Below, in pieces: positions 49,314 to 58,771 of a DNA stretch of 59,339 bases. Each line of letters opens with the position of its first letter. The first letter of the stretch is position 1. The stretch comes from a bacterium. Lineage in GTDB: Bacteria; Krumholzibacteriota; Krumholzibacteriia; LZORAL124-64-63. The stretch is from contig JAAEOA010000424.1 of the NCBI GenBank assembly GCA_024223715.1, positions 1 to 59,339 on the forward strand, given 5' to 3'. The notes under the pieces are model-generated. The model was given only the letters and a program-made list of their open reading frames with translations, was not told the origin of the DNA and did not search any database. The translations under genes were made by a program, and so were the position numbers.

Positions 49314-49562
49314 TCAAGCAAGAGCGTCAATTAGACTTCCCAGTGTATCATCGTTTAAACGCAAAACCTGTATATTCATATTGTATCCCAAGGCTGCTTC
49401 TTTTATCCCCACTAATTCAGAAGAAAGGGAAATATCATTTCCCCCGGTTTCCTGGTTGCTGCCAGTACCCCATTTTGAGATATTTTGGGCATGATTAGTC
49501 ATTTTTGACTGGTTTTGCTGTATACCAGAGAGAGCCGATTGAATTGCAGATATTGATGACAT
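49314..49562 (-). CDS. Miniature flagellar rod/hook-like protein
   Basis: An 82-residue protein resembling only the two terminal helices of axial flagellar proteins. The N-terminus SSISAIQSALSGIQQNQSKM followed by TNHAQNISKWGTG parallels the rod motif (SAL.g...q..k....A.NIaN..T). The C-terminus ELVGIKEAALGYNMNIQVLR with a DDTLGSLIDAL end parallels FlgB/FlgC C-termini. The variable middle is nearly absent. The start at 49562 has GGAGG 5 nt upstream. It stands alone, away from the flagellar operons, with no secretion signal. A rod-related or regulatory axial-like protein is possible; function is not known. Confidence 0.7.
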   Translation of the reverse strand: MSSISAIQSALSGIQQNQSKMTNHAQNISKWGTGSNQETGGNDISLSSELVGIKEAALGYNMNIQVLRLNDDTLGSLIDALA

Positions 49563-49759
49563 ACAAACCTCCACTGTTATTATCGGCAACGGGGTGACAT
49601 TCTGTAGCTTTTTCTGCAATTTACTCAATTTTTGTTATTTTTAATTGATTTTCTGTATTTATGATCGAATCTGAATCCTCTACCTGCTATAATGTTACTA
49701 AGTATGGGAAGACCGTGCGAATATCTTCCGTCAAAGAAATTTCTGGAATTGGAGACTCA

Positions 49760-51511
49760 ATGTTTAGACTAACAGCTATCTTTTTGATCTTTCTCGCGGC
49801 TTTTACCGTCACGGCCGGGATATCCCAGGCCGAATACGATACCGATCATTTGGAACTCCTTATTCCACATGCTGAAAGTTCTTTGGAAAAAGAAAGATTC
49901 GAAGCTCAGGAATATTTCTTTCAGGATTTAGAATTGAGGGATTCCCCGCCTTTTGGTCCCATCCGCAACTGTGCTGAATGGGAACCCACTACTGGAGTCA
50001 TGATTCGCTACCCTCTTGGTTTACCATACAACCTTTTGCGGGATATGGATGATCAGGTCAAGCTGCATGTGGTGGTTTCCAGTGGATACGAATCTTCTGC
50101 CGCCAGCAATATGGCAGCCAATGGTGTGGACATGGACCAGGTTGAATTCCTGGTTCGCAATAACGACAGCATCTGGACCCGGGATTACGGGCCGTGGTTT
50201 ATTTTCACCGGAGACAACCAAATCGGGATCGTTAATCATACCTACAATCGTCCCTGGCGCCCCAATGACAACCAAATACCCTACTACTTCGCCTTGCAAC
50301 AGGAAATGCCTGTTTACAACCACTCCATGTATCATACCGGTGGAAATTATATGACTGATGGCTCGCATATCAGCTCATCAACCATGCTGGTATACAATGA
50401 AGCCTATAGTGAAAACGGCATGACTCCAGCTCAGGTCGATGATCTCATGAATGTTTATTATGGCCTGGAAACCTATTCAGTGCTCGATTACATCGAAAAT
50501 GGCGGAATCCACCACATCGATACCTGGGCAAAATTTCTTGATGAAGAAACTGTCCTGGTCAAAGATGTCTGGCCATCACACCACACCCACAATGCCTTGG
50601 ACCAACGCGCTGCCCTCCTGGCATCTTTGACAGCCAGCACCGGTCGCCCGTACCAAGTGCACCGAATTTATTGTTACAACTTCAGTGGTGGCAATCCAGC
50701 CTCTTATACAAACAGCCTTATTCTCAATGATCACATATATGTTCCACTGTTTGGTAATTCCAGTTATGACCAAGCGGCATTGCAGATCTACAGAGACGCG
50801 GCCCCCGGGTATCAGGTCAGTGGTTATCAGTACGGTGGTTTTCTTACCGATGACGCTTTGCACTGCCGTACAAAAGGGATAATGGATGCTGGAATGTTAC
50901 GAGTTGAGCATATTCCGGTCCGTGAAAACCAAATGGGTGATGCCATCATTGAAGCTTCAGTCCACGCTCATAGTGGTCAAACTATTGAAACGGCATCGGT
51001 CTTTTACCGGCACGATCAGGGTCTGTGGAATGAATTGCCCATGGAATTGGTCAGGGACAATCTTTACCGAACTGAAATTGCGGGCCCGGCCACGGCCTCT
51101 GACTGTCAGTATTATATAGCTGTGAACGACGCCAGCGGCAGGCAGGAAGGTATGCCCCGAAGCCAGCCCTCTGCCTGGTATACCTTCGCTCATGAAACTG
51201 ACCTTTCACCGGTAAACGATGATTTGGAAATTTCTTCTCCAAAGCTAGCTGGCAATTTCCCCAATCCTTTCAACCCATCAACTACCTTCCGTTTTACTTT
51301 GGCACATGAGGGTCAAGCGAATTTAACGGTCATCGATACCAAAGGTCGGATTATAAAAAATCTGGTTTCCGGTATTTATCCTGCTGGTGACCACCAGATC
51401 ACCTGGAACGGGAAAGACAATTCAGGGCGCAATGTTCCTTCTGGGGTATATCTTTATCAATTGCGGGCAGCAGGATTGCAATATACCAGGACTGCCACCT
51501 TGGTGAAGTAG
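49760..51511 (+). CDS. Secreted arginine/agmatine-deiminase-family protein with C-terminal FlgD-Ig/T9SS-like domain
   Basis: A 583-residue exported enzyme of the PAD_porph/agmatine deiminase fold (PF04371). Signal peptide at 1-24 (ending GISQA). The guanidine-modifying catalytic residues are recognisable: NDSIWTRDYGPWFIF (substrate-binding Arg/Asp), GGIHHIDTWAKF (His-x-Asp) and ALHCRTKGIMD (nucleophilic Cys). After about residue 385 come an Ig-like domain and a final domain beginning NFPNPFNPSTTFRFTLAHEG and ending PSGVYLYQLRAAG, typical of FCB-secreted proteins. Start 49760 has GGAG upstream. Substrate could be agmatine or peptidyl-arginine; the secretion signal favours an extracellular role. 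Confidence 0.85.
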   Translation: MFRLTAIFLIFLAAFTVTAGISQAEYDTDHLELLIPHAESSLEKERFEAQEYFFQDLELRDSPPFGPIRNCAEWEPTTGVMIRYPLGLPYNLLRDMDDQVKLHVVVSSGYESSAASNMAANGVDMDQVEFLVRNNDSIWTRDYGPWFIFTGDNQIGIVNHTYNRPWRPNDNQIPYYFALQQEMPVYNHSMYHTGGNYMTDGSHISSSTMLVYNEAYSENGMTPAQVDDLMNVYYGLETYSVLDYIENGGIHHIDTWAKFLDEETVLVKDVWPSHHTHNALDQRAALLASLTASTGRPYQVHRIYCYNFSGGNPASYTNSLILNDHIYVPLFGNSSYDQAALQIYRDAAPGYQVSGYQYGGFLTDDALHCRTKGIMDAGMLRVEHIPVRENQMGDAIIEASVHAHSGQTIETASVFYRHDQGLWNELPMELVRDNLYRTEIAGPATASDCQYYIAVNDASGRQEGMPRSQPSAWYTFAHETDLSPVNDDLEISSPKLAGNFPNPFNPSTTFRFTLAHEGQANLTVIDTKGRIIKNLVSGIYPAGDHQITWNGKDNSGRNVPSGVYLYQLRAAGLQYTRTATLVK

Positions 51512-51899
51512 AACTTATTGTAATAAAATTGTCATGGCTCAGCCTTCCGGGAAGGCTGGGCCTGTTAATTTTCCTAACAACTTTCGGGTTTTGAATCCTT
51601 TTATCAATAATATTTATGGATCAACGCATACAGAAGCTCTAGGTAAACAGCTGTTAACCCTTGAACAATCACAATTTACAAACCAAGTTTTTTACAATCC
51701 CTCCCTTAAAGCTTCCCGCCTTAACCTTTGTAATCAAACCATTTCACTCCCCTTTTCCTACTCCTTGACTAAGATCTAAGAGAACTGTTAGTTTCACTAT
51801 CTAAATATTGACGGAAAAGCAGTAGCGAAGGTTTGCAGATGTTTTTTGCTAAACAGCTTTTCATTAAACACCGGAATAATCCGGTTAGGAGGTCCCGAA
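51512..51899. other. 388-nt gap with a probable terminator and upstream region of the cytochrome operon
   Basis: A hairpin CAGCCTTC/GAAGGCTG (51540-51547 and 51551-51558) follows the deiminase gene, with a modest T-rich stretch (TTAATTTT) some 8 nt further on; it is a likely weak terminator. TTGACT at 51764-51769 could be a -35 box but no good -10 follows. I see no gene here. Confidence 0.45.
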
Positions 51900-52259
51900 A
51901 TGAACATGAAATTGATTCTTCTGACTCTGGCTATCATCCTGATGGCTTCGGTTGTTTTGGCTGAAGAGAAAACCGAAGAAGCGAAACCCGTTTCCGGAAA
52001 AGATCTCTACAAAAACCATTGCAAACAATGCCATATGGAAGACAGCGATGCCGGTGAATACACCCCCATGACCCTGATTCAGGAACAATGGGAAGAGTTT
52101 TTCGATGATTACTGGACTGAAACACACGGTGAAGTGTCCTGCCCGAAAGATAAAACAAAAATGGTCACTGACATGTGGGATGCCGACATGCTCAAGGCCG
52201 TCAAAAAGTTCTGCGTTGATCATGCTGCCGATAGCGAGCAGCCAATGACTTGTGGATAA
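51900..52259 (+). CDS. Monoheme c-type cytochrome
   Basis: A 119-residue exported cytochrome. Signal peptide MNMKLILLTLAIILMASVVLA, then a GKDLYKNHCKQCHMED segment with one CxxCH haem site (about residues 43-47) and a distal Met-rich region (MVTDMWDADMLKAVKK) that could provide the axial ligand. The spacing CKQCH...GEYTPMTLIQEQWEEFF suggests a small class I-like fold, with two further cysteines (about 85 and 104). ATG with AGGAGG 7 nt upstream. First gene of a cytochrome-porin-multihaem cytochrome operon. Confidence 0.85.
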   Translation: MNMKLILLTLAIILMASVVLAEEKTEEAKPVSGKDLYKNHCKQCHMEDSDAGEYTPMTLIQEQWEEFFDDYWTETHGEVSCPKDKTKMVTDMWDADMLKAVKKFCVDHAADSEQPMTCG

Positions 52260-52280
52260 GCTTTTGAATGGTTCAAAAGC
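52260..52280 (+). promoter_or_regulatory. Hairpin between cytochrome and porin genes
   Basis: Perfect 9-bp stem GCTTTTGAA / TTCAAAAGC with a TGG loop, directly after the cytochrome stop, followed by ATTTTCTCC. Possible attenuator or mRNA-stability element that sets the cytochrome/porin ratio. Confidence 0.4.
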
Positions 52281-52311
52281 ATTTTCTCCAAACCCCTGGA
52301 GGGGCGAAGAA

Positions 52312-54096
52312 ATGAAAAAGACACTGATCGCTCTTTTGAGTCTTTTGGTTTTGATTTCCCTGGCCACTGGTGCCATGGCCAAAACTACAGAAGAAAAAGT
52401 CAAAGACTTGCGAAAAAAAGTACAGAAGCTGGAAGTCAACGACCGCAAAGATGCCATTCAATGGGGTGGCGACCTGCGAGTTGAAGCTCACAGCATTACA
52501 GGCGAAACAGCTGATTATTTTGATGGCATGGCCCTTCAAAACGTCATGGTCAACTCCATTTTCTTCAACCAATACACCAACAATTATAATGCCATGAATG
52601 GCTATAATCCTGGTGATAGCGGTTATATGCAAACCTTGCCCATGAACCCGGATGGCTCTTTTGCCTACGATCAGGTTCAGGGTCTAATTGGTCAGGATCC
52701 TGGTGCCTATTGGCTTTGGAGTTCCAACCTCAATTTCTCTGATCTTCCCGGCGGCATGCAGGGCATGATGATGGAAATGGGTCAAGCCATGTTCATGATG
52801 CAGGGCAACGATCCTGCCGATTGGCCGGCCTTCACCCAAAGTCCCGATTTTGCTGCTTACATGGGTCAAGTCCAAACCGGCGCCATGGAAATGATGAATG
52901 GCGTCAACGGCTTGGTTCCCAGCTACAAAACCAACAACGACATTCTTTACACCACTCGTCTGCGTTTGAGCATGGACGCCAAAGTTGCCGACAATGTCAG
53001 CTTCACCGGTCGTTTAAGCATGTACAAGCCTTGGGGTGCCAGCACTCAGGTTGGCGTATTTAATGGTCAGGCCAATACTATGGCCATGGACGCCAACAGC
53101 CCAGGGGTTCCTGGCGGCGAGACCCTTAAAGTTGAACGCGCTTACTTCTCTTGGAAAAATATTGGCGGAGCCCCCATGTATCTGAGCCTCGGTCGCCGTC
53201 CCAGCACCGGTGGACCACCACTGCATTACCGTCACGACGAAATGCGTGCCGGAACCCCCATGGGTACTGTCATTGATTTCCAGTTCGATGGCGCCACATT
53301 CGGCTACAATTTTGGAGAATACACAACCGTCCGGGCTTGTTACGGTCTCGGTTATGAAAGCCAATACGGTAACGGCAGTATGCAAGCTGACCAGTTGAAA
53401 GATGCTTCTTTCTTCGGTTTCAACATCGATGCCTACAATACCGAAAAAATGCAAATCCAAACCACTATTGCCCGGGCGTTTAACGTTACCGATGGTTTTA
53501 ATGGTTATGTGATCATGCCCAACGACCCGGTCAGTGGCAATCCCATGCCCGGTCCCATTGTGACTCGCTTCACTCCTTCGGCTAACCTGGGTGAAATTGA
53601 TCTGGCCAGTGTCCTGGTGGCTCGCAACGATGGCCCTATTGACTGGTTTGTCAGTGGTAGCTGGTCCAAAACCAAGCCTGTTGAAGGCGTGGACACCCCC
53701 TTTGGCAGCCTCATGGCTGATCCTTTCCAAACGGCTGAAGAACAAACCGGTTCCATGTACTACCTGGGTGCCCGTTTCAACCTGCCGAACAAGAAAACCA
53801 AACTGGGTCTGGAATGGAATAAAGGTAGCCAATACTGGTTCAACTTTGCTCCTGCTCAGGACGACATCATTGCTCCGAAAACCAGTACCCGTGGTACTGT
53901 TCTGGAAGGTTATGTCACCCACCGAGTCAGCAAAAACTTTGTCGTGAAGTTGGGTTACATTAACTACAACTACGACTATTCCGGTTCCGGTTGGCACCTT
54001 GGCGCCCCAAAAGACCTGGATGACAACCCCACTCTCGGTTTCCCGACCTACAGCAAGGCCGGTAAAATTTCCCTGGGCTTCAGCGCCAGGTTCTAA
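52312..54096 (+). CDS. DUF3373-family putative outer-membrane porin
   Basis: A 594-residue outer-membrane beta-barrel candidate of the DUF3373 family, which is typically found next to multihaem cytochromes. Signal peptide (about 1-23), a short coiled coil (EEKVKDLRKKVQKLEVNDRK), a Met-rich loop (about 140-215), and the family core RLRLSMDAKVADNVSFTGRL, LKVERAYFSWKNIGGAPMYL, SLGRRPSTGGPPLHYRHDEM and DFQFDGATFGYNFGEYTTVR. It ends in a C-terminal aromatic (FSARF) usual for barrel proteins. Start 52312 has GGAGG upstream. Inferred role: porin sheath for electron transfer or substrate passage with the flanking cytochromes. Confidence 0.85.
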   Translation: MKKTLIALLSLLVLISLATGAMAKTTEEKVKDLRKKVQKLEVNDRKDAIQWGGDLRVEAHSITGETADYFDGMALQNVMVNSIFFNQYTNNYNAMNGYNPGDSGYMQTLPMNPDGSFAYDQVQGLIGQDPGAYWLWSSNLNFSDLPGGMQGMMMEMGQAMFMMQGNDPADWPAFTQSPDFAAYMGQVQTGAMEMMNGVNGLVPSYKTNNDILYTTRLRLSMDAKVADNVSFTGRLSMYKPWGASTQVGVFNGQANTMAMDANSPGVPGGETLKVERAYFSWKNIGGAPMYLSLGRRPSTGGPPLHYRHDEMRAGTPMGTVIDFQFDGATFGYNFGEYTTVRACYGLGYESQYGNGSMQADQLKDASFFGFNIDAYNTEKMQIQTTIARAFNVTDGFNGYVIMPNDPVSGNPMPGPIVTRFTPSANLGEIDLASVLVARNDGPIDWFVSGSWSKTKPVEGVDTPFGSLMADPFQTAEEQTGSMYYLGARFNLPNKKTKLGLEWNKGSQYWFNFAPAQDDIIAPKTSTRGTVLEGYVTHRVSKNFVVKLGYINYNYDYSGSGWHLGAPKDLDDNPTLGFPTYSKAGKISLGFSARF

Positions 54097-54109
54097 CGAG
54101 GAGATTTGA

Positions 54110-55513
54110 ATGAAAAGATCAGCGCTTATTCTGATGGCGCTGGTGATTGTGACAGTTTGGCCGGGGGAATCCTCGGCCAAACGACGCTTTTATCCCCATC
54201 AGGAATACTTCGACACCTATGAAGGACCCGAAACTTGCCTTTTCTGCCATGAAGAAGAGGCTACTTCTTTCTTTCATTCCCAGCATTACCAGTGGGAAGG
54301 CGAAGCTCCGGGCATTGTTAATGCCGATGGTGAACGTTTGGGAAAAATGAACACCATGAACGACTTCTGTACCAACCCGTTGGCCAGTTGGATCGGCAAT
54401 GCTGTCAACTCCGATGGCAAGGTCATTGCTCAGGGCTGTTCGAAATGTCATGCTGGTCTGGGAAAAGTCCCCACCAGAGAAATCAGTCAGGATCAGTTGG
54501 AAAACATTGACTGTCTGATTTGCCACGCTTCGGGTTATCGTCGTGATGCCTATCAGGATGAAGATGGCAATTGGGAATGGAGACCCATTCTCTGGAAAAA
54601 CCAGCGGGGAATGGACTCCATTTCCAAACGCATTTCCTTGCCGAAAAGGAAAATGTGTTTGCGTTGTCACTCCGCAGCCGGTGGTGGACCCAACTTCAAA
54701 CGTGGCGACATTGAATATGAAATGGCAGACTGTACTCCGGATTTTGATGTGCACATGGCCACAGAAGGCAACAACATGCAATGCATCGACTGCCATGCCG
54801 GAGACGATCACCGGGTTCGCGGACGCGGGACCGATCTTTCCGGAACAGACAGCCCGGACGATCTGCTTTTCTGTACGGAATGCCATGAGGAAAAACCTCA
54901 TAACATTCCTGCTTTGGACCACCACACCGATAAAGTTTATTGCACCGTATGTCACATTACCGAGTTTGCAAAATCGGACAAAACGGACATGGTGCGTGAC
55001 TGGTCCACCCCCAAATTCCACGAAAAAGGAAACAAGTATTCCGCTACAATCACCTTCGGTGAAAACGTTGTCCCGGAATATGCGTGGTATAACGGACAAA
55101 CCAAGTTGATGAAAATGGGCGATAAAGTTCGTTACAACGATGACGGCACCATCACCATTATGGAACCTCAGGGGAAACGCAAAGACAAACACTCCAAGAT
55201 TTATGCATTCAAATTGCATAAAGGTGTATTGCCAATCTGGAAGGAAAAAGACTGGCTTATTCCTCTGGCTGTTGATGAGTTCTTTATCACCGGTGATATT
55301 GCAACTGCAGTGAACGAAGGAAGTGCAGCCGCATATGGCGAGCACCACCCGGATTACGAATGGGTAAATACCAAACGTTATATGGGTATTTTCCATGAAG
55401 TTCGTCCTGCAGACAAAGCTCTGCAATGCCTGGATTGTCACCAGGAAGGCGGACGCATGAACTGGAAGGCCCTGGGTTACAAGGAAGATCCAATTTTGGA
55501 TGCTTTGGATTAG
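54110..55513 (+). CDS. Octahaem c-type cytochrome
   Basis: A 467-residue exported cytochrome with eight CxxCH sites: CLFCH (43-47), CSKCH (110-114), CLICH (135-139), CLRCH, CIDCH, CTECH and CTVCH in the middle, and CLDCH near residue 441. Signal peptide about 1-23 (ending SSA). Seven haems cluster in the first 270 residues; the roughly 170-residue stretch before the eighth is haem-free. All eight sites are CxxCH; no CxxCK catalytic site is visible, so a nitrite-reductase-type active haem is not indicated. It starts 13 nt after the porin gene, suggesting an outer-surface electron conduit. Confidence 0.92.
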   Translation: MKRSALILMALVIVTVWPGESSAKRRFYPHQEYFDTYEGPETCLFCHEEEATSFFHSQHYQWEGEAPGIVNADGERLGKMNTMNDFCTNPLASWIGNAVNSDGKVIAQGCSKCHAGLGKVPTREISQDQLENIDCLICHASGYRRDAYQDEDGNWEWRPILWKNQRGMDSISKRISLPKRKMCLRCHSAAGGGPNFKRGDIEYEMADCTPDFDVHMATEGNNMQCIDCHAGDDHRVRGRGTDLSGTDSPDDLLFCTECHEEKPHNIPALDHHTDKVYCTVCHITEFAKSDKTDMVRDWSTPKFHEKGNKYSATITFGENVVPEYAWYNGQTKLMKMGDKVRYNDDGTITIMEPQGKRKDKHSKIYAFKLHKGVLPIWKEKDWLIPLAVDEFFITGDIATAVNEGSAAAYGEHHPDYEWVNTKRYMGIFHEVRPADKALQCLDCHQEGGRMNWKALGYKEDPILDALD

Positions 55514-55571
55514 GTTTCGCTGGGTTTGAGTTCGGCCTGCTGGGCGGGACCTCCTAACAGGCCGACAATAG

Positions 55572-55609
55572 ACCGGGGATGGGCTGCGCCATCCCCGGTT
55601 ATTTTTTTA
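55572..55609 (+). terminator. Rho-independent terminator after octahaem cytochrome
   Basis: 11-bp stem ACCGGGGATGG / CCATCCCCGGT (55572-55582 and 55589-55599) followed by TATTTTTTT. Confidence 0.93.
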
Positions 55610-58600
55610 TGCATTTTCTTCTTTTGGTTTGTGCCACCAGCCAATAAAGCCAGCATGCAACCCTCGTTTAATCGGCTCAAGAGTTGAGTACATTACCGGT
55701 ACCACCACCAGGGTAAGGAAGGTGGCCACGGCCAGACCCCAGATCACTGCCACACCCATGGGGCCCCAATACTGGCTGGAGTCACTACCCATTACCAGCA
55801 GACCCGACCAATCGTTTCTGAAGGGCGCACCAAAATCAATGGATGTCCCGGTGGTCAACGGTATTAAACCCAAAATAGTGGTTATCGCCGTAAGAATAAC
55901 CGGACGGAAACGGGTTTCACCAGCATGCATGATGGCTTCGGTTTTTTCCATTCCACGCGCTCGAAGCTGAATAATGTAATCGAGAAGAACAATGGCGTTG
56001 TTGACCACAATGCCCGCCAGAGAAACGACCCCCACTCCGGTCATAATGATACCAAAAGGCGTGCCTGTAATCATTAGCCCGGCCATGACTCCCATTAAAG
56101 ACAATAGGACACTGAAAATAATGACCACAGGTACAGTTATGGAACTGAACTGACTTACCAGCACCACAAAAATAAGCATGATGGCGATGCTGAAGGCCTC
56201 GCTGAGAAATGCGGCAGACTCTTCTTCGTCTTCACTTTTTCCTGTATAGGCCAGATTATAGCCCGCGGGCAATGGCAAATCGGCTAATTCATCCTGTACC
56301 ATTTTCAGCATGACTTTTTCATTCTGACCAGTCATGACATCGGCGGTAACGGTAACCACACGACGAGCATCGATGCGATGCACAGCGGCCAATCCTGTTC
56401 CATATTCTGTTTTTGCAAACGCAGAAACAGGAATGGTTTTCCCTTCAAAAAAGATGGTGGCATTTTCCACATCTTCAACTTTGTTACGGAAGCCATCAAG
56501 GTAACGAACCGTAATATCATACTCATCTTCGCCCGTACGATATTTGGCTGTTTCAGCCCCATGAAGAGCGGTGCGAATAGTTCCGGCAATATCGAAGGTC
56601 CGCAGGCCAAAGCGCCCTGCCTTTTCAACATCGGGAATAATTACCAATTCAGGCAAATCGTTGTCGTAGTTATCGTCCACATCGACAAGTCCGTTAAGTT
56701 TCCTGATTCGTTCCTGCACAGAGGCGGAAACCTGTCCCAGCACATCAAAATCATCACCGCTGATTTCAATGTTGATGGGCTTGGCTACAGGTGGACCCTC
56801 TTCCTGTTTCTGAACAGTAATTTTGGCACCTGTTAAATCTGCCAGACTTTCACGCAGATCATCAAGGGTTACACTGGACGATTGAGACCTGTCCATAAGG
56901 TCGACAAACTCCAGCGTGACCGAGGCCTGGTGTGAAGGTGGATTCCCTGAGCCCAGTTGATCACCAAAAACTGAACCCACAACTGTGTTGTATGCTTTCA
57001 GGTCTGGCAGTTGGCCAACTTCGACTTCGACTGTTTCGGCAAAATGATTGGTGGCCTCCAGGCGAGTCCCACTTGGAGCTGCAATATTCACAGCTGCAAT
57101 TTGGGGCTCAGTATCAGGAAATAATTCCACTCCATGGTTGAAGAATACAAAAGTTACACCGGTCAAAAACAGAAGAAGAACCATGCCTAACAAAACCACT
57201 GTCCGGTTACCCAGGGCCCAGCCCAAAATTGGCCGGTAAATTTTCAGGCCAAAAGCAATCATTCGGTCGCCAACCAATTGACTTTCGGGTCCGGTTTTGG
57301 GCACGGGCATAAAGCGGGCACACAATACGGGGTTAAAAACCAGGGCAACCAGAAGAGAACTCAGCAGAGTAATGATCACGGTAATGGGAAGGTATTTCAT
57401 GAATTCGCCCATAATACCAGGCCACAAAATCATGGGTCCAAAGGCACAAACAGTTGTTAAAGTCGATGCGATAACTGCCGTAGAAACCTGCCTGGTCCCG
57501 TAGGAGGCCGCTTCATCTGCAGCGACGCCCTTACCCCGATGGCGGTAAATATTCTCCACAATAACAATGGCATTATCGACCAGCATTCCCAAAGCCAGAA
57601 TCAGGCTGAACAGTACCACCATGTTCAGAGTGATTCCCATGAACTTCAATACAACAAAACTGATCAGCATGGAAAAGGGAATGGCCACGCCAACAAAAAT
57701 GGCGTTTCGAATCCCAAAGAATGAGAGCAGAATAAGCACCACCAGCAGCAAACCACTGAGAATGTTATTCTCCAATTCAGTAACCATATTGCGAATTTGT
57801 ATCGACTGATCGGCAACAACGGCAACTTTTACGCCTTCGGGAAAGTCTTTTTTCTGTACTTCCAAAACCGCGCGTACTTTTTCGGCCATGTTGATGATGT
57901 TTTCACCACTGCGTTTTTTCACAAGCAAAGTTACCGCATCAATTCCACCAACCCGGCTGATGGTATCGCGATCCTTCACACCAAACTCAACACTGGCCAC
58001 ATCACGTAAAAAGACTGGAGGATCAATGCCCGGGTTCAGCACAAAATTGAGAATCTCCTGGGGATCATCTACCTCACCAGGTACACGAACCTGATAGTCG
58101 TACATTCCAAGAGGAAGTTTTCCACCGGGAATGGTCATGTTCTGCAAGGCGACAGCATCCTGAACATCCAGCAAAGACAAATTATAATAGACCAGCTTTT
58201 CCGGGTCGACATTCACCTGAACTTCGTTTTCAATGCCGCCAATAAGGTCTACGGAAAGAATGCCCGGAATTTGCTCCAAATCTTCCTGGAGGTCCTCACC
58301 CAGTTTTTTCAAAAGAAAAAGGTCGATCTTGCCCGATAGATTCACCTGCATAACGGGAAACAGATCCGAAGCGCTGACTTCGGCCACTTGCAGGTCGTTT
58401 CGCGGATCTGTAGGCAGATCAGGTTTGGCCAACTCAACCCGGTCGCGAACAGCTTGCAGGGCATCGCTAATGTCCACCGAGGACTCAAATTCCATCATGA
58501 CCACCGAAATACCATAAGACGAGGTGCTGGTCATTTCCTTAAGGTCTTTAACTCCCTTGAGCTGTTTCTCAAGTTTCCTGGTTACCAGGTTCTCCATATC

Positions 58601-58771
58601 TTCAGGACTGGTTCCCGCATAAGGAGCAGCCACGGTAACAAAGGGAATTTTTACATCAGGACTGCTCTCCCGAGGCAATTCGATATAACTTTGCACACCC
58701 ATTACAAGAATAATGAACATGAAAGCAAAAATCATAGGGTAACGTTTGATGGCGCCCATTGTCAGATTCAT
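55607..58771 (-). CDS. RND-family efflux transporter permease (HAE1-like)
   Basis: A 1054-residue inner-membrane proton-driven exporter. First helix YPMIFAFMFIILVMGVQSYI; pore-domain segments SPEDMENLVTRKLEKQLKGV and AVRDRVELAKPDLPT; helix 4 LALGMLVDNAIVIVENIYRH with the proton-relay Asp; a second repeat with VVSLAGIVVNNAIVLLDYI and FRPVILTAITTILGLIPLTT. Two periplasmic domains of about 300 residues each. It overlaps the adaptor gene by 4 nt (ATGA). Substrate cannot be read from sequence. Full length for the family. Confidence 0.94.
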   Translation of the reverse strand: MNLTMGAIKRYPMIFAFMFIILVMGVQSYIELPRESSPDVKIPFVTVAAPYAGTSPEDMENLVTRKLEKQLKGVKDLKEMTSTSSYGISVVMMEFESSVDISDALQAVRDRVELAKPDLPTDPRNDLQVAEVSASDLFPVMQVNLSGKIDLFLLKKLGEDLQEDLEQIPGILSVDLIGGIENEVQVNVDPEKLVYYNLSLLDVQDAVALQNMTIPGGKLPLGMYDYQVRVPGEVDDPQEILNFVLNPGIDPPVFLRDVASVEFGVKDRDTISRVGGIDAVTLLVKKRSGENIINMAEKVRAVLEVQKKDFPEGVKVAVVADQSIQIRNMVTELENNILSGLLLVVLILLSFFGIRNAIFVGVAIPFSMLISFVVLKFMGITLNMVVLFSLILALGMLVDNAIVIVENIYRHRGKGVAADEAASYGTRQVSTAVIASTLTTVCAFGPMILWPGIMGEFMKYLPITVIITLLSSLLVALVFNPVLCARFMPVPKTGPESQLVGDRMIAFGLKIYRPILGWALGNRTVVLLGMVLLLFLTGVTFVFFNHGVELFPDTEPQIAAVNIAAPSGTRLEATNHFAETVEVEVGQLPDLKAYNTVVGSVFGDQLGSGNPPSHQASVTLEFVDLMDRSQSSSVTLDDLRESLADLTGAKITVQKQEEGPPVAKPINIEISGDDFDVLGQVSASVQERIRKLNGLVDVDDNYDNDLPELVIIPDVEKAGRFGLRTFDIAGTIRTALHGAETAKYRTGEDEYDITVRYLDGFRNKVEDVENATIFFEGKTIPVSAFAKTEYGTGLAAVHRIDARRVVTVTADVMTGQNEKVMLKMVQDELADLPLPAGYNLAYTGKSEDEEESAAFLSEAFSIAIMLIFVVLVSQFSSITVPVVIIFSVLLSLMGVMAGLMITGTPFGIIMTGVGVVSLAGIVVNNAIVLLDYIIQLRARGMEKTEAIMHAGETRFRPVILTAITTILGLIPLTTGTSIDFGAPFRNDWSGLLVMGSDSSQYWGPMGVAVIWGLAVATFLTLVVVPVMYSTLEPIKRGLHAGFIGWWHKPKEENA

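Noticed and set aside
53014..54180. 388-codon open frame antisense to the DUF3373 porin gene
   Set aside because: Explained by biased codon use of the porin on the opposite strand; no start signal and no protein family.
54119..55441. 440-codon open frame antisense to the octahaem cytochrome gene
   Set aside because: It is the mirror of a clearly coding gene with eight CxxCH motifs; the antisense product has no recognisable domain and no ribosome-binding site.
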